9,675 nt of DNA from Helicobacteraceae bacterium (GCA_027083665.1 JALWNV010000262.1:1589-11263), one strand, 5' to 3'; shown: positions 1 to 5,577, counted from the first letter of the stretch. Numbers and translations: made by a program. Notes: generated by a model not told the origin, from the letters alone.

Positions 1-48
1 GTCCTCGACATACAGCAGTGTCAGGTTTTTCAGGGTATCGGTTGCCAT
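1..48 (-). CDS. Response-regulator receiver protein, N-terminal fragment
   Basis: Only the first 16 codons are in the window, running off its left edge: MATDTLKNLTLLYVED. A hydrophobic beta-1 strand (LTLLYV) followed by the acidic E-D pair is the classical start of a CheY-like receiver domain, whose acidic residues bind the Mg2+ needed for phosphotransfer. LLYVEDD-type starts are common in Campylobacterota receiver proteins fused to GGDEF or kinase modules, but the output domain here is not visible. The ATG (46-48, complement) is preceded on the minus strand by AGAGGA with a 6-nt spacer, a good ribosome-binding site, and by a perfect TATAAT further upstream (101-106). The gene diverges from the small gene at 111. 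Family is inferred from 16 residues only. Confidence 0.6.
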   Translation of the reverse strand, partial: MATDTLKNLTLLYVED

Positions 49-67
49 GGCAATTCCTCTGACTTAC

Positions 68-84
68 GGAGTTTATCGGACTCC
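68..84. repeat. Small inverted repeat in divergent leader
   Basis: GGAGT (68-72) and ACTCC (80-84) form a 5-bp inverted repeat around a 7-nt centre. In minus-strand RNA it would be a small hairpin a few bases upstream of the AGAGGA ribosome-binding site (58-63) of the receiver gene. It could be an operator or a leader hairpin, or chance. Confidence 0.3.
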
Positions 85-99
85 TATGTGAAGTTGTTG

Positions 100-106
100 T
101 ATTATA
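100..106. promoter_or_regulatory. Overlapping divergent -10 elements
   Basis: The 7-bp word TATTATA reads TATTAT (100-105) on the plus strand and a perfect TATAAT (106-101) on the minus strand. The minus element would start transcription near 94-95, giving the receiver gene a leader of about 46 nt with a good ribosome-binding site. The plus element would start at about 111-112, on the ATG of the small gene. No convincing -35 was seen on either side. The minus promoter is the better supported of the two. Confidence 0.5.
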
Positions 107-110
107 TCGC

Positions 111-302
111 ATGCAACTTTTAACGCAATACATAACGGAAAAGCGCTGGGTGCCGACGAACAGAAAGGATGCCCTGCGCATTGTCCGGGAAGAGGCGGGA
201 GACGCCGATCCGGCGGGTGTACTGGAGTACATTCTTGAAGCGACTAAGCACGGCAAGGTCGTGACGGTCGGGACCTGCCGTTTCAAACAGGAGAGATCGT
301 GA
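111..302 (+). CDS. Small conserved-looking cytoplasmic protein of unknown function
   Basis: 63 residues with no signal peptide, membrane segment or cysteine pair (one Cys, in TCRFK near the C-terminus). Composition is mixed-charge and the likely fold is alpha with a short beta C-terminus (KVVTVGTCRF). It resembles small hypothetical proteins of Campylobacterota, but I cannot name a family. The ATG is the only ordinary start in a frame that stays open upstream. No Shine-Dalgarno sequence precedes it, and TATTAT lies six bases before it, so the mRNA may be leaderless. The stop TGA (300-302) overlaps the GTG start of the DUF1294 gene by 4 nt, so the two are surely co-transcribed and probably translationally coupled. 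That link is the only clue to its role. Confidence 0.7.
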   Translation: MQLLTQYITEKRWVPTNRKDALRIVREEAGDADPAGVLEYILEATKHGKVVTVGTCRFKQERS

Positions 303-661
303 GGATTCCCTGGTTCTGGATCGCCGCGATTTTAAGCGGGGTTCTGGTTATGTTCTTGCGGCTGCGGCTGCACCTGAATATACTCGTGGCCTGGCTGGTC
401 GCCGTCAATATCGTCACGTTTTTGCTTTTCGGTGCGGACAAGGCGGCCGCGCTGCTGAAACGGAACCGTGTACGCGAAGCGACGTTGTATCTTTTTGCAC
501 TTATCGGCGGCTCGCCCGCGGCACTCGCAGCGCAGTCGTTTTTTCGCCACAAGGTCTCCAAGCGTTCATTTGTCCGGATATACTGGCTGATCGTCGCCTT
601 GCAGATTGCCGCGCTTTATGTCATTATGTACACGGATATGCTTAAAGAGACGATCTATTGA
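299..661 (+). CDS. DUF1294 family membrane protein
   Basis: 120 residues. The DUF1294 signature is visible: a GADKAAA motif (about residues 42-48) followed by an Arg/Glu pair (NRVREATLY), then ALIGGSPAALAAQ and the FRHKVSKRSF block (about 82-91). Hydrophobic segments at about 5-20, 25-43, 62-80 and 92-112 fit an integral inner-membrane protein. Family function is unknown; some family members are fused to a cold-shock domain, which is absent here. The GTG start at 299 overlaps the upstream TGA, and AGGAGAG (289-295) sits in ribosome-binding position. The next in-frame ATG (349) would lose the first helix. No clear terminator follows the TGA; a T-rich stretch without a stem lies at about 690-702. 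Confidence 0.85.
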   Translation: MRIPWFWIAAILSGVLVMFLRLRLHLNILVAWLVAVNIVTFLLFGADKAAALLKRNRVREATLYLFALIGGSPAALAAQSFFRHKVSKRSFVRIYWLIVALQIAALYVIMYTDMLKETIY

Positions 662-792
662 GGGAGCCGCAAGTTTTCAGTCGCAAGTGTTTTGGTTTTT
701 ATTGAGGAGTCTTTCAGCTTGATTGGCTCACGCTATCATCCATCATCCATCATCCATCATCCATCATCCATCATCCACCCCGGCTCCTCCGC
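662..792. other. Convergent intergenic spacer with tandem repeat
   Basis: This 131-nt spacer separates two convergent genes. Its first part holds two imperfect direct repeats beginning CGCAAGT followed by a T-rich stretch; its second part is mostly the ATCATCC heptamer array. I see no recognisable RNA gene and no convincing stem followed by a T-run for either flanking gene. An open frame crosses it on the plus strand, but its protein (Ser/His/Ile repeats, then antisense to the phosphatidyltransferase gene) does not look real. Confidence 0.6.
735..776. repeat. Heptanucleotide tandem repeat (ATCATCC)x6
   Basis: Six perfect head-to-tail copies of ATCATCC (735-741, 742-748, 749-755, 756-762, 763-769, 770-776), ending at ACCCC. 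The array lies 16 nt beyond the stop codon of the phosphatidyltransferase gene and 73 nt beyond the stop of the DUF1294 gene, so it is in the 3' region of both. A 7-nt period does not preserve reading frame and the array is outside genes. Perfect identity suggests recent slippage expansion, so copy number probably varies between strains. It is not a CRISPR array, having neither spacers nor repeats of sufficient length. Confidence 0.95.
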
Positions 793-1347
793 CTACGGAT
801 GCGGCACTTTCACTTTCGAGTTGAGCAGCCATCCGATCAGCAGCATCATCCCCATCACGACAAAGGTGCCGACAATACCGTAGGCGCTTGCAAGGTAGAC
901 CAGCCAGAGCAAGATGGCGCCCAGCGGCGTGGGGACGCCGGTGAAGAATTTCGACACTTCGCCCTCTTCGGCGTCGATATTGAACTGGATCAGGCGGCGC
1001 AGGCCGCTGATGACGTAATAGATGCTCACGGCGGCGGCGAGGAGGAGCGGCACTCCCTGAAGATCGGCATAGACGGCCTGAAAGATCAAAAAGACGGGTA
1101 CGAGGACGAAAGAGAGGAAGTCCGCAAACGAGTCGAGCTGAATGCCGAATGCGTTGGAAAGGCCGTACTTCCGGGCGATCTTGCCGTCGAAGATATCGAA
1201 CGCGCCGCCGATCCAGGCGAAGATGATGGCGTTGAAAAAGTTGTTCTGACTGATGAAATAGACGGCGATCAGGCCGCTGGCGATATTGACCATCGTAAAA
1301 AGGTTCGCAAGATTGAAATGATTTTCGGCGCGGTAGAGAAACTGCAT
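793..1347 (-). CDS. pssA: CDP-alcohol phosphatidyltransferase, probable CDP-diacylglycerol-serine O-phosphatidyltransferase
   Basis: 184 residues. The family motif DG-x2-AR-x8-G-x3-D-x3-D is complete (D54, G55, A58, R59, G68, D72, D76). These residues bind the CDP-alcohol and metal in an inner-membrane active site. Hydrophobic segments surround it at about 15-33, 37-52, 76-93, 98-115 and 143-175. FTGVPTP (135-141) resembles the F-x-G-L-P-S/T-P block of the short Bacillus/archaeal-type phosphatidylserine synthases, and length also fits that class better than longer proteobacterial forms. Expected reaction: CDP-diacylglycerol plus serine gives phosphatidylserine, precursor of phosphatidylethanolamine. 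I chose the ATG at 1347: AAGGA lies about 6 nt upstream, and a longer TTG start (1398) would place the promoter inside the coding region. Family membership is secure; substrate (serine or another alcohol) is inferred. Confidence 0.85.
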   Translation of the reverse strand: MQFLYRAENHFNLANLFTMVNIASGLIAVYFISQNNFFNAIIFAWIGGAFDIFDGKIARKYGLSNAFGIQLDSFADFLSFVLVPVFLIFQAVYADLQGVPLLLAAAVSIYYVISGLRRLIQFNIDAEEGEVSKFFTGVPTPLGAILLWLVYLASAYGIVGTFVVMGMMLLIGWLLNSKVKVPHP

Positions 1348-1380
1348 TGTTTTCCTTGAAGTTGAAAATGGATCGGCCAT

Positions 1381-1389
1381 ATTATAGCA
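1381..1389 (-). promoter_or_regulatory. Extended -10 promoter of the phosphatidyltransferase gene
   Basis: On the minus strand the sequence reads TGCTATAAT (1389 down to 1381), a perfect extended -10 (TGnTATAAT). Upstream, at 1398-1410, are A/T runs but no consensus -35, typical of Campylobacterota sigma-70 promoters. Transcription would start near 1374, giving a leader of about 27 nt containing the AAGGA ribosome-binding site. This placement rules out the longer in-frame TTG start at 1398. Confidence 0.75.
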
Positions 1390-1410
1390 AAGCGGCAAAA
1401 AAGCTAAAAA

Positions 1411-1425
1411 TGATAAGTATTATTA
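1411..1425. promoter_or_regulatory. Fur-box-like site, upstream member
   Basis: TGATAAGTATTATTA matches the 7-1-7 Fur inverted repeat TGATAAT-N-ATTATCA at 12 of 14 positions; the right half also fits the TAATAAT-type variant described for Helicobacter. It lies just upstream of the phosphatidyltransferase promoter and upstream of the presumed porin promoter, 57 bp centre-to-centre from the stronger site at 1468. It could act on either gene. Confidence 0.55.
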
Positions 1426-1448
1426 TATTCATTTAAGAAGACCCGCTG

Positions 1449-1464
1449 TATACTGCCGGCAGTA
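1449..1464. promoter_or_regulatory. Porin -10 candidate overlapping a 14-bp perfect palindrome
   Basis: TATACT (1449-1454) is the best plus-strand -10 for the porin gene, with a start near 1461. It overlaps a perfect 14-bp palindrome, TACTGCC/GGCAGTA (1451-1464), with no loop. A loopless palindrome across a -10 is the geometry of a dimeric repressor operator, but the regulator is unknown. It is unrelated in sequence to the Fur boxes on both sides. An alternative promoter is the A/T-rich TATTAT within the downstream Fur box. Confidence 0.45.
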
Positions 1465-1467
1465 AAA

Positions 1468-1482
1468 TGATATTTATTATCA
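1468..1482 (+). promoter_or_regulatory. Fur box upstream of the porin gene
   Basis: TGATATTTATTATCA matches the 7-1-7 Fur consensus TGATAAT-N-ATTATCA at 13 of 14 positions, the best match in the window. It lies 22 to 36 nt before the porin ATG, just downstream of or overlapping the promoter, so Fe-Fur binding would block initiation. AAGGTGA (1490-1496) follows as the ribosome-binding site, 7 nt before the ATG. Confidence 0.75.
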
Positions 1483-1503
1483 ATATATAAAGGTGACTTA
1501 TAG

Positions 1504-2793
1504 ATGTTGAAAAGAATATTGCCGTTGCTGCTGCTTTCGACCGTCATGCCGGCGGATGAAAAACAGCCGGTTTCGGAAGCAGGCTGGTTTCATTCCAATC
1601 AGGCGGGACGTTACAGTGCGATGCCGGAAGGAAAGACGGCGACGGGCCGATGGCTGGATCAAAGCGAAATCAATCTGAACCTGCGTTCGCTCTGGATTGA
1701 CGAACGTTTTCACCGGTCCGAAACTACGGCGACCGCCGTCGGCGGATTTATGGGGATTATGACACCCCGGTACAAAGGAGTGTGCCTGAAGATGAATATG
1801 ACGACATCGCAGCGCTTCTGGGGGATCAACCCTTCCAGCGATACGATTCTCAATACGGAACTGTACGACGGCACATCCTCGTTTACCTATCTTTCGGAAG
1901 CGCAACTGGATGTGCAGCAGGGTGATTTTTCACTTCGTGCGGGCCGGATGAAGATCGAGACGCCCTATGCCGATCCCGACGATATCCGTATGGCACCCAA
2001 TACGTTCGAGGGTGCCGCACTTTCATATACCGTCAATGATACGGCCGTCTTTCATGCGATGTACCTGACGCGCTGGGCGGGATTCGATTCGACAGACGAC
2101 AGCGGCAACCAGAGCGGTTTCAAACGTTTTGCGGAATATTCCGACGGTATGGCGGTGCTGGGAGCGGAATACGGCGATTCGGATACGCTCGGTGCGGGAT
2201 TTTGGTATTACCATGCCGACAGGCTGTTCGATCTCGGATATGCCGAAGCGTCCGGAGACTGGGTCTTTTCGCCGCGCTGGCATACGGAGTGGGGGATTCA
2301 GGCGGCGCAGATGGGGCAGTGCGATCACTCGGGCATCGAAGGCGGTGTCGTCGGTGCGATGGCAATGGTGCACTACGACAACCTCTACGCCGGGGCGGCG
2401 GTGAACTATGCGATGGTGACCGAGGGCCATTTCATCACCGACGGTTTCGGCGGCGGGCCGTACTATACGTCGCTGGATGAAGCGACGATCGGTGCGGTGT
2501 CCGCACTGGTACCGGGTCATGATGTATCGGTGTATCGTGTCGGAGGAGGCGCGGATCTGGCCTGGTGGATCCACTCGGCCGACGAGGGACTGCATCTTGA
2601 GGCGATGTACGGGGTTTTCGATCCCAAAGGCAAAGCGGTGTCGCTGCAAGAAAGCGACCTGATGTTCTGGCTTTCGCTCAACGAAGCGATGCGTGTCGAT
2701 GCGGTGTTCGCCGATTTCGACATCAAAAGCAGCCCCGATCCCGACGTACAGGATTTTCAGCGCTACTGGGTGCGGGTGGAATATACGTTTTAA
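1504..2793 (+). CDS. Opr-type outer-membrane porin, putatively iron-regulated
   Basis: 429 residues. A short Lys/Arg-plus-Leu signal peptide (MLKRILPLLLLS, cleavage probably near residue 17) precedes a sequence of alternating polar and hydrophobic strands rich in Tyr, Trp and Gly, ending in RVEYTF; a terminal Phe is the C-terminal signal of outer-membrane beta-barrels recognised by the Bam machinery. The block at about 147-173 (GRMKIETPYADPDDIR, then NTFEGAALS) matches OprD-like 'Opr family' porins of Campylobacterota. Members are passive channels for small solutes; the solute here is unknown. Fur-box-like sites in the promoter, and feoAB directly downstream behind another Fur box, suggest a role in ferrous-iron entry; that is inference. 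Two cysteines (C94 and one in GQCDHSG) are unusual for a porin. The ATG follows AAGGTGA. Confidence 0.8.
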   Translation: MLKRILPLLLLSTVMPADEKQPVSEAGWFHSNQAGRYSAMPEGKTATGRWLDQSEINLNLRSLWIDERFHRSETTATAVGGFMGIMTPRYKGVCLKMNMTTSQRFWGINPSSDTILNTELYDGTSSFTYLSEAQLDVQQGDFSLRAGRMKIETPYADPDDIRMAPNTFEGAALSYTVNDTAVFHAMYLTRWAGFDSTDDSGNQSGFKRFAEYSDGMAVLGAEYGDSDTLGAGFWYYHADRLFDLGYAEASGDWVFSPRWHTEWGIQAAQMGQCDHSGIEGGVVGAMAMVHYDNLYAGAAVNYAMVTEGHFITDGFGGGPYYTSLDEATIGAVSALVPGHDVSVYRVGGGADLAWWIHSADEGLHLEAMYGVFDPKGKAVSLQESDLMFWLSLNEAMRVDAVFADFDIKSSPDPDVQDFQRYWVRVEYTF

Positions 2794-2800
2794 TGTAGAC

Positions 2801-2958
2801 GCCAAAGGAGCGAAGCTCCTTTGGCTACGCTAACGCTGAGTTTGCTTACGACTCAGCATTTAGTGCTTCGCTTGTACTGTGCTTTAGCACTTGTCGGCAG
2901 CAGGCGCCCTGAAAGAAGTGCTCTTGGAGCACCTGTGCGCCCTTGGTGCTTTTGTTTT
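2801..2958 (+). other. Hairpin-rich intergenic element (possible structured RNA or dispersed repeat)
   Basis: Between the porin stop and the feoA promoter lie successive inverted repeats: GCCAAAGGAGC/GCTCCTTTGGC (2801-2811/2815-2825, 3-nt loop); GCTGAGT/ACTCAGC (2835-2841/2851-2857); GTGCT/AGCAC (2879-2883/2886-2890), with AGTGCT (2862-2867) as an alternative partner of AGCACT; GTGCTC/GAGCAC (2918-2923/2927-2932); then a terminator-like stem. The first stem has no T-run on either strand, so it is not a classical terminator. No start codon-bearing ORF explains the element. It could be the structured 3' UTR of the porin mRNA, an independent small RNA, or a palindromic dispersed repeat. Confidence 0.6.
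2928..2958 (+). terminator. Terminator-like hairpin before feoA
   Basis: AGCACC (2928-2933) pairs with GGTGCT (2945-2950), or alternatively GCGCC (2937-2941) with GGTGC (2945-2949, one G-U pair). Both are followed by a TTTT-G-TTTT tract (2950-2958). Either form would end porin transcription ahead of the feoA promoter. The first form competes with the upstream GTGCTC/GAGCAC hairpin for bases 2928-2932. Confidence 0.5.
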
Positions 2959-2993
2959 AGCGCGATGGAAAAGGCTTTAACGTATTATTAATA

Positions 2994-3008
2994 TGATTTT
3001 TATTATCA
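2994..3008 (+). promoter_or_regulatory. Fur box at the feoAB promoter
   Basis: TGATTTTTATTATCA matches TGATAAT-N-ATTATCA at 12 of 14 positions with a perfect right half. Candidate -10 elements TATTAT (2983-2988) and TATGAT (2992-2997) abut or overlap it, so bound Fur would occlude RNA polymerase. The feoA ribosome-binding site AAGGAG (3011-3016) begins 2 nt after it. Fur control of feo operons is well established across bacteria, which supports the call. Confidence 0.75.
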
Positions 3009-3027
3009 TTAAGGAGATAAAATCAAC

Positions 3028-3276
3028 ATGGATACAGTGGCAACAATGGTAAATTTGACAGAATGCACGAAAGGGTGCCGTGCGACGGTCGTGAAACTCA
3101 ACGCACGGGGGGCGCTCAAACAGCGCCTGGTTTCGTTCGGGGTGATGAAAGGGGCGAAGCTGACCCTGCTGGGATACGCCCCGGCGAAAAAGACCGTCGA
3201 GATCAAGGTCGGCCGGATGCGGCTGGCACTGCGAAAAGAAGAAGCCGAAATGATCGAGGTACAGCCCGATGCCTGA
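3028..3276 (+). CDS. feoA: Ferrous iron transport protein A (FeoA)
   Basis: 82 residues with the usual FeoA SH3-like beta-barrel pattern: an opening L-T-E-C-x-K-G stretch (10-16), A-x-V-V-K-L (19-24), RLVSFGVMKGAKLTLLG (33-49), a basic K-K-T-V-E-I-K-V strand (54-61) and the closing R-LALRKEEAEMIEV (66-78). FeoA is a small cytosolic partner needed for full FeoB activity; its mechanism is not settled. The ATG follows AAGGAG with an 11-nt spacer, somewhat long but with no better alternative. Its last codons overlap feoB by 8 nt, showing co-translation. The gene lies directly behind a Fur box and is presumably derepressed when iron is scarce. Confidence 0.93.
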   Translation: MDTVATMVNLTECTKGCRATVVKLNARGALKQRLVSFGVMKGAKLTLLGYAPAKKTVEIKVGRMRLALRKEEAEMIEVQPDA

Positions 3277-5431
3277 TAACGCGCCCGTTTGCCCTGTTAC
3301 GGAAAAGCATATCCGCATCGCTCTTGTAGGACAGCCCAACGTCGGCAAGAGCATGCTTATCAACTCCATCAGCGACGCACGGCTGCACGTGGGCAACTTC
3401 AGCGGGGTGACGGTGGAAAAGTCCGAGGTCTTTTTCGACTACAAAGAGTATCATTTCACTGTCGTCGACCTGCCGGGAACCTATGCGTTTACCGACTACT
3501 CCATCGAAGAGCGCGTGACGCACGATTTTCTCTGCAACGAGGATTACGATCTGATCGTCAATGTCGTGGATTCCACCAATCTGGAGAAGAACCTGCAGCT
3601 TACCGCCGAGCTGATGACGATGAGCAAAAAGATGGTGCTCGCGCTCAATATGACCGACGAAGCGCAAAAAGAGGGGATCGAGATCGACGCCGCGTATCTT
3701 TCGCAGCTGCTGGGCTTCCCGGCGGTCAAGGTTTCCGCGGCGGCCAAAACGGGGATCGAAGCGCTGATCGAAACGATCATCGAGGTCCACGAAGCCCCGC
3801 GGCAGGAAGCGAAACTGATCTTTTCCGAAGCGGTCGAGGAAGAGGTGGACGCGATTGCCCGCTACCTCGATACCCACCATTTCAAGGCGGCCATTTCCAA
3901 CCGGAATATCGCCATCAACCTGCTGCAAAACGAGAAGAAGACCTACCGCACTCTGCACGACCTGCCGCTGTGGACCGAACTGCAGCCGATGCTGATCGAG
4001 GCGGACAGGCATATCCGCACCCATCACGATACCGACGACATCAAGGAGGTGTTCGCCGAGGAATACGCGGCGTTCGTGCGGGGAGTTGTCGCGGAGACGG
4101 TTCGGGTCAACAATCCCAAAGCGCAAAAGAAGAGTCTGACCGACCGTATCGACGATGTGCTGATCCATCCGGTGCTGGGAATTCCGATCTTTTTGCTGCT
4201 GATGTGGGGACTGTTCCAACTGACCTTCGAGGTCGGCAACATCCCGATGGAGTGGATCGACGGCTTTTTCGGCTGGCTCGGCGACGTTGTCGGCAATACG
4301 ATATCCAACGACGAAATCCGCTCGCTTGTCGTCGACGGGATCATCTCCGGCGTGGGGGCGGTGGTGCTGTTCACGCCCAATATCATCATCCTCTTTATCG
4401 GGATCGCCCTGCTCGAATCGACAGGGTATATGTCGCGGGTGGCGTTTTTGCTTGACGGCATCTTTCACAAGTTCGGTCTGCACGGGCAGTCGTTCATTCC
4501 GCTGGTGACGGGATTCGGTTGCTCCATTCCCGCCTATATGTCCGCGCGGATCCTCAAAAACGACCGCGACCGGCTGCTGACGCTGTTTATCATCGGTTTT
4601 ATGAGCTGCGGTGCCCGGCTGCCGGTCTATGTGCTCTTTACCGGGGCGTTTTTCAGTCAAAGTGTGGCGGGCAACGTGCTGTTCGCCATCTATATCACCG
4701 GGGCGCTGCTGGGACTGATCGCGGCGAAGGTGCTGAAGTTGACGGCGTTCAAGGGTGTCGACGAGCCTTTCGTCATGGAGATGCCCAAATACCGCCTGCC
4801 GTCGCTGAAGCTGATCTGGCATACGGTTTTGACGAAGACGCTGATGTATCTGAAAAAAGCGGGGACGTTTATCGCCGGTGCTTCGATGCTGGTGTGGTTT
4901 CTGAGTACCTATCCGCATTCCGATGCGATCGAGCAGAACTATACGGTACAGATGGAAAAAACATCGGAGGCAGCCGGGCGCGAGCAGCTTGCCGTCGAAC
5001 GCGACGCCGCGCAGCTTGAACAGAGTTTTCTCGGCCGTATCGGCAAGGCGATCGAGCCGGCGTTCGAACCGATCGGCCTGAACTGGAAGCTGGCCGTCGC
5101 ACTGCAGGCGGGACTGGCGGCCAAAGAGGTGGTCGTGTCGACGCTGGGCGTGCTTTACGCCGTCGGCGAGGGAGCGTCGGAAACGGACAAAAGCCTGGTC
5201 AACGCGATCCGCGAACACATTCCGTTCGCTTCGGCGGTTTCGTTCATCGTCGTCATCATGATCTATCTGCCCTGTCTGGCGGCGTCGGTCGTCTTTACCC
5301 GCGAAGCGGGAGGGATAAAGTATTTCATCTATCTTTTCCTCTTTACGACGGTCACGGCGTATGCCCTGGCGTTTATCGCCTACCGTCTGACGCTGCTCGT
5401 CACCGGGGCTCCGGCGGTGCTGCCGACCTGA
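3269..5431 (+). CDS. feoB: Ferrous iron transporter FeoB
   Basis: 720 residues, a normal full-length FeoB. The N-terminal G-protein domain has G1 GQPNVGKS (21-28), the G2 region GNFSGVTVE (42-50), G3 DLPG (67-70), G4 NMTD (127-130) and G5 SAAAK (156-160), followed by a helical GDI-like region to about 290. The membrane domain holds two Gate-type halves, with the conserved GFGCSIPA (415-422; C418) and MSCGARLPVY (445-454; C447) motifs and a third conserved Cys (YLPC, C669). It carries Fe2+ across the inner membrane under control of GTP hydrolysis. G1 has Q where many homologues have N, which I recall as normal for Campylobacterota. No FeoC follows. The ATG at 3269 lies inside the feoA end, with GAGGT (3256-3260) as ribosome-binding site. 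A terminator follows the stop. Confidence 0.97.
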   Translation: MPDNAPVCPVTEKHIRIALVGQPNVGKSMLINSISDARLHVGNFSGVTVEKSEVFFDYKEYHFTVVDLPGTYAFTDYSIEERVTHDFLCNEDYDLIVNVVDSTNLEKNLQLTAELMTMSKKMVLALNMTDEAQKEGIEIDAAYLSQLLGFPAVKVSAAAKTGIEALIETIIEVHEAPRQEAKLIFSEAVEEEVDAIARYLDTHHFKAAISNRNIAINLLQNEKKTYRTLHDLPLWTELQPMLIEADRHIRTHHDTDDIKEVFAEEYAAFVRGVVAETVRVNNPKAQKKSLTDRIDDVLIHPVLGIPIFLLLMWGLFQLTFEVGNIPMEWIDGFFGWLGDVVGNTISNDEIRSLVVDGIISGVGAVVLFTPNIIILFIGIALLESTGYMSRVAFLLDGIFHKFGLHGQSFIPLVTGFGCSIPAYMSARILKNDRDRLLTLFIIGFMSCGARLPVYVLFTGAFFSQSVAGNVLFAIYITGALLGLIAAKVLKLTAFKGVDEPFVMEMPKYRLPSLKLIWHTVLTKTLMYLKKAGTFIAGASMLVWFLSTYPHSDAIEQNYTVQMEKTSEAAGREQLAVERDAAQLEQSFLGRIGKAIEPAFEPIGLNWKLAVALQAGLAAKEVVVSTLGVLYAVGEGASETDKSLVNAIREHIPFASAVSFIVVIMIYLPCLAASVVFTREAGGIKYFIYLFLFTTVTAYALAFIAYRLTLLVTGAPAVLPT

Positions 5432-5447
5432 ATGCGGCACTGTCCGC

Positions 5448-5467
5448 CGGTCGGCAGACCGTTTTTT
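5448..5467 (+). terminator. Rho-independent terminator of feoAB
   Basis: CGGTC (5448-5452) and GACCG (5457-5461) form a 5-bp stem with a GGCA loop, followed by six T (5462-5467). It begins 17 nt after the feoB stop. A longer alternative stem, TGCCGACC (5421-5428) with GGTCGGCA (5449-5456), overlaps the feoB stop codon and uses the same bases. Confidence 0.75.
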
Positions 5468-5577
5468 CGTTGACCTGAAATCCTCTCCCTCTTTGCTGCC
5501 CGGCGGCGCCAAAGCTGACGGTGCGAAACAATGAAGCCGGATATCACAATAGGCAAAACCAAATAAAACCGAAGCTA
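5468..5577. other. Intergenic spacer with no recognised feature
   Basis: Between the feoB terminator and the promoter at 5578 I see no open frame of substance, no RNA gene and no repeat; only a GC-rich patch around 5501-5511 and an A-rich stretch (5554-5570) that may act as an upstream promoter element. Confidence 0.5.

Noticed and set aside
735..776. CRISPR-like array
   Set aside because: The units are 7 bp and directly contiguous with no spacers, and no cas genes are nearby.
692..883. Small plus-strand frame through the ATCATCC repeat
   Set aside because: Non-ATG start, Ser/His/Ile repeat content arising from the heptamer, then antisense sequence of the neighbouring gene.
799..1359. Plus-strand open frame opposite the phosphatidyltransferase gene
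   Set aside because: The minus strand carries the complete CDP-alcohol phosphatidyltransferase motif; the plus frame is highly charged and featureless.
1348..1398. Seventeen-residue N-terminal extension of the phosphatidyltransferase from a TTG start
   Set aside because: It would put the TGnTATAAT promoter within the coding sequence, while the ATG at 1347 has a well-placed AAGGA.
2023..2805. Minus-strand open frame opposite the porin gene
   Set aside because: Low-complexity Arg/His-rich translation with no recognisable motif; the porin frame has a signal peptide and barrel C-terminus.
2799..2912. Short open frame through the hairpin element, giving a YANAEFAYDSAF-type peptide
   Set aside because: It has no start codon and follows directly after a stop; the palindromic DNA structure explains the sequence better than coding. 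It may be a recurring genomic repeat rather than a gene.
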